Source: an uncultured Verrucomicrobiae bacterium
GTDB lineage: Bacteria > Verrucomicrobiota > Verrucomicrobiia > Verrucomicrobiales > DEV007
Reading direction: 5' to 3'
Assembly: GCA_937898895.1 (NCBI GenBank)
Contig: CALDKL010000698.1
Location: 1 to 6,993, forward strand
DNA length: 6,993 nucleotides
Below, piece by piece: positions 1 to 6,754 of the stretch (position 1 is the stretch's first letter; each line of letters starts with the position of its first letter). A program made the position numbers and the translations under genes. The notes beneath the pieces were generated by a model. That model had not been told where the DNA came from, ran no database searches, and worked only from the letters and a program-made list of their open reading frames with translations.

Positions 1-1398
<1,398 letters not shown>

Positions 1399-1455
1399 AC
1401 TGGACTTTTTCTCGGAGGATCGCCCCTCTGCGGCCGCTCGCGGCGATGGTGCGAG

Positions 1456-2955
1456 TCAGGGCTTTCGGGTCTTCTCCCTGACCTTCTCCCTGGGTTCGGA
1501 AAACGCCTGCACGGGGAATCGCTCGCGCAACTGCCTGCCGAGGGTTGCGAGCGTCTCAGCGTGCGCCGGATCGGCGGCGAGGTTGCGGTCGTTCTGCAAA
1601 TCATCGGATACCCGATAGAGTTCGCGCTCGGTGGGCTGACCTGGCTTGGTCCATTCGACATACCGCCAATCCGTCGTCCGCATGGCCACCCCCAGGTACC
1701 CACTTTTCGGATACCAACTGAAGGCGGCCTCGTTGACGACTTTGGCAGGGTCCTCGAGCACCGGTCGCAGACTGCGTCCCTCGAATCCGGGATGGGCCGG
1801 CAATCCGCAGAGATCCGTCAGGGTCGGCGCGAGATCGACCGCCTGTGCGAGGGCCTCGGTGTGCAGCCCGGCAGTGCGCTGACCGGGGGTGGCGATGAGG
1901 AGACAGTTGCGCGTGGCACCTTCGTAATTGTTGTGTTTTGCGCCCCACCAAGTGTGTTCACCCATGTAATACCCGTGATCGCTCCAGAACACGACGACGG
2001 TGTTTCGGGAAAGGCCCGTCTCGTCGAGGACGGCAAGCAGTTTTCCAACCTGGGCATCGACATAGCTGATCGCGGCGAGATAGGCCCGGAGACAGGCGCG
2101 CTTGAAGGCCTCCGGCAACTGCTCGCCCGGCACCTGGGGAACGTCGCGATACCAGAAAAAATCGTTGCCACTCTTCGCCGCAAATTCCGGAGCCCCCGTC
2201 GGCAAAAACTCATTGCGGGCGAGAGGCAGGCTCGCCGGATCGTATAGATCAAAATATCGTTGGGGCGCAATCCACGGCACATGCGGGTTCGCGAATCCCA
2301 CGCCCAGGAAAAAGGGCTGTTCGGGATGTTTCGCATACTCGCGCAACTGTGCGACAGCGTGAGCTGCGGTATCGCCATCGAGCAGATCTCCGTCTTCGCA
2401 CGCGACCGCCTCGAAGGGAGGGATCGCCGCGAGGCGCGAGCCCTTGCCCTTTTGCGGAACCTCGATCCCTTTCGCCTTTGCCTCGGCCAAATAATCCTCG
2501 ACCGCCTTCCGCGTCGCCTCACTCGTACGCGGTTTCTTGCTTTGCCAGGCGGGGACGGTCCAGGAGGCATCGTCGTCGATCCCGACGTGATAGATCTTAC
2601 CGAGGCTGCGGGTGTCGTATCCGTGATTCTTAAAATGCTGCGGCAGCGTGGTGATCTCGGGCATGGTCTCGCGCAGGGAGCGCCCGATTTCGAAGATGCC
2701 GGTGGTGGTCGGGTAGCGCCCGCTCAGCATGGAAATGCGCGAAGGCGAGCACAGGGCCTGCTGCACGAAGCTGCGATTGAAGACGAGGCCGCGTTTCGCG
2801 AGCGAATCGATGTTCGGCGACTTCACCACGGCATCGCCGTAGCAGCCGAGTTGCGGACGCATGTCGTCAGCGGCGATGAAGAGGACATTCCACTTTTCCC
2901 CCGCGTGCGTGAATCCAAGGAAGAGAATCGGCAACAAAAATCGAAAAGCTCTCAT
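1456..2955 (-). CDS. Exported type I sulfatase, iduronate-2-sulfatase-like
   Basis: A 499-residue sulfatase of the alkaline phosphatase superfamily. Residues 1-18 are a signal peptide. The metal-binding pair is D30-D31 in AADDMRP. The active-site motif is CSPSR at 69-73, with C69 expected to be oxidised to formylglycine. Further pocket residues are K120 and H123 (LGKIYH), H225 (NPHVPW), D326-H327 (SDHGYYMGEH) and K340. GCYGD, SPNIDSLA, QQALCSPSR, the GK..H block and the final DHG...GEH..W.K..N block match the order and wording of animal iduronate-2-sulfatase, so a 2-O-sulfated uronic acid substrate is the best guess, but the specificity is inferred. The tail (last 20 residues) is highly charged. 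A GTG directly precedes the ATG at 2955; I chose the ATG because neither has a clear Shine-Dalgarno. It lies behind a terminator-like hairpin at 3232-3252 and a 314-bp gap, so it probably starts its own transcript and continues into the PSC1/DUF1549 gene. Confidence 0.95.
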   Translation of the reverse strand: MRAFRFLLPILFLGFTHAGEKWNVLFIAADDMRPQLGCYGDAVVKSPNIDSLAKRGLVFNRSFVQQALCSPSRISMLSGRYPTTTGIFEIGRSLRETMPEITTLPQHFKNHGYDTRSLGKIYHVGIDDDASWTVPAWQSKKPRTSEATRKAVEDYLAEAKAKGIEVPQKGKGSRLAAIPPFEAVACEDGDLLDGDTAAHAVAQLREYAKHPEQPFFLGVGFANPHVPWIAPQRYFDLYDPASLPLARNEFLPTGAPEFAAKSGNDFFWYRDVPQVPGEQLPEAFKRACLRAYLAAISYVDAQVGKLLAVLDETGLSRNTVVVFWSDHGYYMGEHTWWGAKHNNYEGATRNCLLIATPGQRTAGLHTEALAQAVDLAPTLTDLCGLPAHPGFEGRSLRPVLEDPAKVVNEAAFSWYPKSGYLGVAMRTTDWRYVEWTKPGQPTERELYRVSDDLQNDRNLAADPAHAETLATLGRQLRERFPVQAFSEPREKVREKTRKP

Positions 2956-3269
2956 CACTCAGGGGATCGACCACAACAATCCTATCCTGACAGAAGGGCT
3001 CGCCCGGTTCCAGTCTCATTTGTCCGCGGCGCTCCTACGTTCATGCGCCATCCCGTCTTTCCCCGGCGGATCTCGTGCCGTCGGCCTTTGCGAACGAGAG
3101 AGCTTTCGGGCATGTGGAAGACACTCGGGAAAGCACTCCTCCCTGCCTTGGCTGCGCGGCGGAAACGGTGACTCCGAAAGATCCCGGAGAATGTGGTATT
3201 GGCATCCCTTTCTTAGGGTCGTCTGGAAAGACCGGGGAGCCTCCCTCCCCGGCCCTTCCGCAGATCGAC
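2956..3269. other. Intergenic region between the Met-rich barrel gene and the iduronate-type sulfatase
   Basis: No convincing gene is seen on either strand; the short open frames here lack domain character, usable ribosome binding sites and any resemblance to known proteins. The right end holds the terminator-like hairpin listed separately. A weak 5-bp inverted repeat (CTCCG at 3172-3176, CGGAG at 3185-3189) is also present. The left part must contain the promoter of the sulfatase if the hairpin terminates transcription, but I find no clear -35/-10 pair on the minus strand. Confidence 0.6.
3232..3252 (-). terminator. Terminator-like hairpin behind the Met-rich barrel gene
   Basis: A perfect 8-bp GC-rich inverted repeat (CCGGGGAG at 3232-3239 and CTCCCCGG at 3245-3252) encloses a 5-base loop, starting 17 bases beyond the stop codon. 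On the minus strand the stem is followed by TCTTTCC, only a weak T tract. The position suggests intrinsic termination; the poor T run leaves open a merely stabilising 3' end structure. Confidence 0.55.
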
Positions 3270-4355
3270 TCAGAAGGCCAACTGCCACCCGGCATACAAG
3301 GTCACCTCCCGGTCCAACTGGACGCCATTGACATCCTGATACACGGGGGTCAAGACCTCAATCGCAAAGCGCTGCCCTTCCCAGGCTCCGCCCGGGCTGA
3401 AACTCAGACCGGTGCCCAGCTCGAGCCGATCCCCGCCGTAGTTGGATGGAAAATCGGGAGGAGAGCCACTATGGTGCGGCGCGTTGTAACGCCCCTGAAT
3501 AGCACCTTCATGACGCCAGGCAATTCGGCCCGAGACACTCACCTTCTCGGACAAATCGGTCGAGAGCCAAGCGGTGGTATCGAGCGCGTCCCCGAGCCGG
3601 TATCCGCTCGCGTTCGCATCCTCCATCCGCCAGGTGATCAGTGACTGGGCACCCCAGTTCCAATTGCCGGATTGGCCCGTGTAGGTCAGCCCCGGCTGGA
3701 GATCCCAGGTGCCCGACCCAAGCTGCATCATATAGTGGGTCAGTTTCCCTTTGTGCATTCCGTCGACGGAACCTGTTGGCATGCTCAACCCCAGATTGAA
3801 CAGCACCTGATGAGCTTCACTCGAGCCGATCACCGGCAGCATGGCAGCGAGCAGGGTATCCCCCCAACCCGCGACACCGTGCGAATGCACCATGGGCATC
3901 GCCATCCCGCCCGCTCCGGGAGCAGCGCGCATCTCCATCGTCATGTTCATCTCCATATACATCGGCATCAGCATCAAGGTCAGCCAGTCGGTCGGCGCAT
4001 ACATCAACTCGATCATTTGCATGGACATATCCATTTCCAGAGGGATCGCCATGTAGGGCATCCCCATCGGCGACTGAATGCCGAATCCGCTCCCGTTGGA
4101 GATCGTCGATGAGCCCTGCCTCAATCCTTCCTCGTGAGACCAGGAAAACCGATAGCCCAGCATGAGGTCGCCGGCCGGGTGAAGGTGATCGTACATGACG
4201 CCGATCGGCGCGTGGGCCATGTCATGGCAATGAGATTCGCCGGTCGAGTCACCCGTCGAACCATCGCCAGGATCGTTTGTGTCGCCCGCTCCCACGAATG
4301 GCGACGCCGCCAAGAGGGATATCCAGAAACAAGAGAGTAAAAAATGCGTTTTCAT
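3270..4355 (-). CDS. Met-rich outer-membrane beta-barrel protein, putative 'transporter' family
   Basis: A 361-residue protein with a signal peptide (1-23), a short Asp/Gly/Ser/Thr-rich linker (24-40), a His/Cys cluster HCHDMAH (42-48) leading into APIGVMYDHLH (49-59), and then amphipathic beta-strands to a C-terminal Phe, as expected of an outer-membrane barrel. Segments such as APIGVM.DH.H..G, MYAPTDWLTLM, LSMPTGS, QLGSGTWDL.PG.TY, NYGGDRL and PVYQD.NG.QL match, from memory, a family annotated only as 'transporter', often near metal-related genes. Met is very enriched: 29 of 361 residues overall, and 19 of 59 between residues 97 and 155. M128 to M142 occupy every second position, as do M108 to M114, so they would line one face of neighbouring strands. 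This suggests soft-metal (copper-type) binding or passage, which is inference. The ATG at 4355 is chosen because the signal peptide begins there; no strong Shine-Dalgarno is visible. The gene lies 292 bp behind a small Cys-containing gene and ahead of a terminator-like hairpin. Confidence 0.92.
   Translation of the reverse strand: MKTHFLLSCFWISLLAASPFVGAGDTNDPGDGSTGDSTGESHCHDMAHAPIGVMYDHLHPAGDLMLGYRFSWSHEEGLRQGSSTISNGSGFGIQSPMGMPYMAIPLEMDMSMQMIELMYAPTDWLTLMLMPMYMEMNMTMEMRAAPGAGGMAMPMVHSHGVAGWGDTLLAAMLPVIGSSEAHQVLFNLGLSMPTGSVDGMHKGKLTHYMMQLGSGTWDLQPGLTYTGQSGNWNWGAQSLITWRMEDANASGYRLGDALDTTAWLSTDLSEKVSVSGRIAWRHEGAIQGRYNAPHHSGSPPDFPSNYGGDRLELGTGLSFSPGGAWEGQRFAIEVLTPVYQDVNGVQLDREVTLYAGWQLAF
3891..4067 (-). 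repeat. Met-codon-rich segment encoding two methionine ladders
   Basis: The segment encodes residues 97-155 of the barrel protein, with 19 Met codons in 59. On the plus strand this appears as CAT recurring mostly with a 6-base period between 3930 and 3974 (M128, 130, 132, 134, 136, 138, 140, 142) and again at 4002-4034 (M108, 110, 112, 114, 118). The intervening codons vary, so this is a protein-level pattern and not a simple DNA microsatellite. Confidence 0.9.
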
Positions 4356-4441
4356 GAACTGTGAATAAAAGAAATAAGATGTTGAATGGAGTGATTGAAA
4401 TCAGACAAAGGAAAGGCGGACCTCCGTTTCCCCTTTTCCTG

Positions 4442-4476
4442 GGTTCGATGGTGCTTCCGGGCACTCTTCTCGAACC
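4442..4476 (-). promoter_or_regulatory. Inverted repeat / RNA hairpin candidate upstream of the barrel gene
   Basis: A 7-bp stem (GGTTCGA at 4442-4448, TCGAACC at 4470-4476) encloses a second 4-bp stem (GTGC 4451-4454, GCAC 4461-4464) with a 6-base loop. No T run follows on the minus strand, so it does not look like an intrinsic terminator. It lies about 87 bases before the start codon, inside the possible leader RNA. Confidence 0.45.
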
Positions 4477-4503
4477 GAAGGCAACCCGACTGGCCCGCCC
4501 CAA

Positions 4504-4543
4504 GTGAAACTCACCGATGGGATCGGTATAGACCCAAGTTCAC
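4504..4543 (-). promoter_or_regulatory. Nested inverted repeat / RNA hairpin candidate
   Basis: An outer 5-bp stem (GTGAA 4504-4508, TTCAC 4539-4543) surrounds a 6-bp inner stem ACCGAT/ATCGGT (4513-4518, 4522-4527) closed by a GGG triloop. This is the second of three structured elements in the gap ahead of the barrel gene. It may be part of a leader RNA fold; alternatively the inner palindrome could be a protein-binding site. Confidence 0.4.
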
Positions 4544-4586
4544 CACGCCGCCGAGTCGGCAATCGAGAGATCAGGAGCACGCTCTT

Positions 4587-4615
4587 GCCTGCACCGTTCG
4601 CGAGAGAACGCAGGC
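4587..4615 (-). promoter_or_regulatory. Imperfect hairpin just behind the small Cys-containing gene
   Basis: GCCTGC (4587-4592) pairs with GCAGGC (4610-4615). Inside, after a 3-base bulge, GTTC (4596-4599) pairs with GAAC (4606-4609) around a 6-base loop. It starts about 32 bases after the stop codon of the small gene. There is no T tract on the minus strand, so factor-independent termination is doubtful; an attenuating or 3'-stabilising role is possible. Confidence 0.4.
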
Positions 4616-4647
4616 GTTGGGTCTTCGTTAGGCTGCCAGCCAGGGTT

Positions 4648-5082
4648 TCAGACTGCGAACTCGGGCGGAGGGCCGGGAGGTGCGGGACGATCCAGGCCAT
4701 TGCCGAGCCAGGGCCTGCGCCCCGAGAGAAGACCCAACAGATGAGTGGGCGGGATCACTCGAAACGCCCGACAATCCACCGATGCCAGTCGCAGCACCTC
4801 GGATTCGTCGTTGCCTCGCTTTGGCTCCTCGGAGGAGCTTTGCGACTCCGTGCTTGCCTCTCGGGTCACGAGGCACCGCTCACAATACCGCGCTCCCGTG
4901 ACGACTTCTTTGGCAAATCGGGAAAAGGACAGGCGCTCTCCCTCCTCCGCACGGTCGCAGAGCATGATCGCCCACGCTCCCACCTGCATCGCCGGCAGGT
5001 GAATTCCCGCAGTAGCGAAGGCGGCGCACAACAAAAAGAACCTAGTGAAAACAGGAGACACCTCTCCGCACCTTTGCCGCAC
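4648..5082 (-). CDS. Small exported protein with CERC motif and proline-rich tail, unrecognised
   Basis: A 144-residue frame starting at GTG 5082; a second GTG at 5061 (137 residues) gives a more compact signal peptide and has AAAGG 9 bases upstream, so the start is uncertain and 5061 may be right. A hydrophobic export segment spans about residues 12-41 (numbering from 5082). The mature part has C42, the motif CERC at 67-70, a Ser/Glu-rich low-complexity linker (75-87), C104, and a Pro-rich tail (PAPPGPPPE, 133-141). I do not recognise the family. The layout, a short secreted protein with a CxxC pair, an acidic Ser linker and a Pro-rich end directly ahead of an outer-membrane protein gene, resembles small accessory proteins found beside metal-related genes, but that is inference. 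It is read as a real gene because of the signal peptide, the ordered segments and the same-strand position between genes; a chance frame in GC-rich DNA cannot be excluded. Confidence 0.55.
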   Translation of the reverse strand: MRQRCGEVSPVFTRFFLLCAAFATAGIHLPAMQVGAWAIMLCDRAEEGERLSFSRFAKEVVTGARYCERCLVTREASTESQSSSEEPKRGNDESEVLRLASVDCRAFRVIPPTHLLGLLSGRRPWLGNGLDRPAPPGPPPEFAV

Positions 5083-5083
5083 G

Positions 5084-5111
5084 GGTCAAGCCGGTCAAGG
5101 CCGAATTTCGG
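5084..5111 (-). promoter_or_regulatory. Operator-like cluster: tandem GGTCAAG repeats and CCGAA-TTCGG palindrome
   Basis: GGTCAAG occurs at 5084-5090 and again at 5093-5099 (9-base period). Read on the minus strand this is two TTGACC copies, each close to a -35 element. Immediately upstream is the 11-base palindrome CCGAATTTCGG (5101-5111). No good -10 box lies at standard spacing from either TTGACC, so a promoter is not established. The cluster sits directly before the first possible start codon of the small gene. Confidence 0.3.
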
Positions 5112-5157
5112 TACCCAATCCAATGAAGCGATGGGGATGGGGCGAGGAGCGAATCCG

Positions 5158-5175
5158 CCCCCCCCCCCCCCCCCC
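5158..5175 (-). repeat. 18-base homopolymer (C on plus, G on minus)
   Basis: An uninterrupted run of 18 C on the plus strand begins 4 bases downstream of the sulfatase stop codon, counted along the minus-strand transcript. It is outside any supported coding region. Runs of this length are prone to replication slippage and to sequencing error, so the exact length is uncertain. Confidence 0.95.
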
Positions 5176-5179
5176 TCGC

Positions 5180-6754
5180 CTATTCGGGAATCGGATCGCT
5201 CCGTTTCACCGTGGCCCCCTCCCAGATCGCTTCCCCGGAGTCTGCGTCGTAGGTGAGGACGCGGCTGGCGCTGTTCGGCGCGGGAGAAAGGTCGATTTTG
5301 GGAAGCCATTTCCTGTGCTCTGCAATCACCCCCGCGTTCGCCGGATCGGCCGCGAGATTGGTCCATTCGTTAGGGTCCCTGCGCATGTCATAGAGTTCCT
5401 CGCTGCCATCGGCATAGCGGATGTAGCGCCAATTCTCGGAGCGGACTCCGTGATTGCCCTGGTTGTGGCTCGTGACGGCGGGCCGCGTGCGCTCGCTCGT
5501 CGCGTCCCGCAACAGCGGCACGAGACTGATTCCTTCGAGATCATCGCGGGCGGGCAGCCCGGCCAGTTCAATCAGGCTCGGGTAGAGGTCGAGCAACTCG
5601 ACCGGCCGAGTGCACCGTTGTCCCGAGGTCACCCCGGGGCCCGCGAAAATCAGGGGCACTTTCGTCCCCCGATCCCAGAGGGTGTTCTTGCCGGTGATTT
5701 CTTTTTCGCCGAGGTGCCATCCGTGATCGCCCCAGACGACGACGACGGTGTTCTCCTCGATCCCCTTCTTTTTCACCGCCTCGAGAATGCGCCCGATCTG
5801 CGCGTCGGCGAAACTGGTGCAGGCCAGGTAGCTGCGCACGAGATTGCGCCATTGTCCGTTTTCCTCGACCCACTTCAGGCGGGGCTCGGGAAGGCTCCAG
5901 TGGAGATACCAGGAAAAGCGGGGGGTATCGGCGCGGTCGTTCCTTTGTATGATTGGCAGGACGCTGTCGTCGTCCGGATAGAGATCGAACCACTTCTGCG
6001 TCGCGTAACAGGGCACATGCGGAAGAAAGAATCCCGCAGCGAGGAAGAAGGGCTGGTTCGCCGGCATCGCTTCGATCTGCTCCACCGCCCAGCTCGCGAC
6101 CTGGTAGTCGCCTTTCTGCGAGTCATCGTTGTCCGGTGGCCAGACGCCCCAGTCCATCGCGGGATGATCCCCCATCGGAGCGGGTGGAATCAGCTTCCGC
6201 GGCGGCTTTGGGCCAATCCCGGGATTCGGCCCGCGCACCTGGAACTCCACCGGCACCCCGGCGGCGGCGACGGCCCTCGCCCCCCGTCCCTGCCCTTGTC
6301 CCGGCGGATTGCCTTTCCCCTTTCCTTTTCCGTTCCCTTTTGCATCCGTCCCCGGAGCCCCTGAACCGGTGTGAAAGATCTTGCCCACGGCGAGAGTCTT
6401 GTAGCCGTTCGCAGCAAAGTGCTGCGGCAGGGTGACGCGGTGTTCAAAGCCCGGCACCGTTCGAAACCACGGAGAAAGTCCGTAGATGCCCGTGGTGGTG
6501 GGACGCAACCCGGTGAGCAGGCTGGTCCGCGACGGATTGCAGAGAGGGGCGTTGCAAAACGCATTGTGGAAACTCGTTCCGCGAGCGGCCAGCCCGTCGA
6601 GATGCGGCGTCTTCGCCAGGGGATGTCCGCCGAGATGCCCGATCCAGTCGTTCTGATCATCGATCGCGATAAATACGACATTCGGTTTCCCTGCCTGGGC
6701 CGGAACGACGGTGGCGCACAGACTTGCGAGGAGGACGGGAAAGAGGGTCTTCAT
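5180..6754 (-). CDS. Exported type I sulfatase with CNPSR active site and Gly/Lys-rich insert
   Basis: A 524-residue sulfatase. I place the start at the ATG at 6754, because a clean signal peptide (1-21, ending AQA) begins there and the ATG overlaps the upstream stop codon as ATGA. Metal ligands D32-D33 (AIDDQND) and D343-H344 (GDHGWHLGEK) are present. The active-site motif is CNPSR at 72-76 (C72 to formylglycine). Supporting pocket residues are K125 and H128 (VGKIFH), H246 (LPHVP) and K356 (GKNTLW). A C-terminal ELYDMRRDPNEWTNLA segment is typical of the family. A low-complexity Gly/Lys/Gln run occupies residues 139-158, between the GK..H block and the MDWG segment, where relatives have a variable loop. 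The substrate cannot be read from the sequence; a sulfated polysaccharide or sugar is likely. It is about one quarter to one third identical by eye to the other complete sulfatase in the core blocks only, so they are distinct subfamilies and not a recent duplication. Confidence 0.96.
   Translation of the reverse strand: MKTLFPVLLASLCATVVPAQAGKPNVVFIAIDDQNDWIGHLGGHPLAKTPHLDGLAARGTSFHNAFCNAPLCNPSRTSLLTGLRPTTTGIYGLSPWFRTVPGFEHRVTLPQHFAANGYKTLAVGKIFHTGSGAPGTDAKGNGKGKGKGNPPGQGQGRGARAVAAAGVPVEFQVRGPNPGIGPKPPRKLIPPAPMGDHPAMDWGVWPPDNDDSQKGDYQVASWAVEQIEAMPANQPFFLAAGFFLPHVPCYATQKWFDLYPDDDSVLPIIQRNDRADTPRFSWYLHWSLPEPRLKWVEENGQWRNLVRSYLACTSFADAQIGRILEAVKKKGIEENTVVVVWGDHGWHLGEKEITGKNTLWDRGTKVPLIFAGPGVTSGQRCTRPVELLDLYPSLIELAGLPARDDLEGISLVPLLRDATSERTRPAVTSHNQGNHGVRSENWRYIRYADGSEELYDMRRDPNEWTNLAADPANAGVIAEHRKWLPKIDLSPAPNSASRVLTYDADSGEAIWEGATVKRSDPIPE
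6281..6340 (-). repeat. Low-complexity Gly/Lys/Gln coding segment in the sulfatase
   Basis: Codons 139-158 of the sulfatase encode alternating Gly with Lys, Asn, Gln and Arg, including GKGKGKG and GQGQGRG. The plus strand is strongly pyrimidine-rich here. The frame stays open and resumes normal sulfatase sequence on both sides, so it is an in-frame expansion of a loop, not a frameshift. Confidence 0.85.

Larger units (their letters stand above)
4356..4647 (-). other. 292-bp leader/intergenic region with several inverted repeats and an AT-rich end
   Basis: No supported gene. The distal half contains three hairpin-capable inverted repeats (listed separately) within about 175 bases, plus a short GCCGA-TCGGC palindrome at 4550-4560. 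The last 60 or so bases before the barrel start codon (4356-4410) are clearly AT-rich compared with the surroundings and probably carry the promoter or an unstructured ribosome-loading leader. I could not identify a good -35/-10 pair, and the sequence does not match any riboswitch consensus I know. Confidence 0.5.

Noticed and set aside
1430..1437. GCGGCCGC palindrome between sulfatase and cytochrome genes
   Set aside because: An isolated 8-base palindrome in GC-rich DNA without flanking symmetry; no sign of a terminator or operator.
3016..3295. Short minus-strand frames of 84-90 codons between the barrel gene and the sulfatase
   Set aside because: They overlap each other in different frames and the terminator-like hairpin, lack signal or domain character and have no ribosome binding site I can see.
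3930..3990. Regular CAT spacing, suggesting a tandem repeat or CRISPR-like array
   Set aside because: The spacing reflects alternate Met codons in a protein-coding frame; the codons in between differ and there are no repeat-spacer units.
4442..4476. GGTTCGA, resembling a tRNA T-arm
   Set aside because: On neither strand do the flanks form a T-stem of 5 bp, and no acceptor, D or anticodon arm can be built around it.
4401..4700. Minus-strand frame containing NGAGKS, like a Walker A P-loop
   Set aside because: No preceding hydrophobic strand or other nucleotide-binding motif, it overlaps the end of the small gene in another frame, and the rest has no protein-like pattern. Probably chance.
5045..6364. 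Long open frame on the plus strand opposite the second sulfatase
   Set aside because: It reads through the 18-C run as polyproline and lies antisense to a sulfatase with all catalytic residues intact; no recognisable domain.
1456..6754. The two complete sulfatases as a recent tandem duplication
   Set aside because: Only the core catalytic blocks resemble each other; loops, C-termini and lengths differ clearly, so they represent separate subfamilies.
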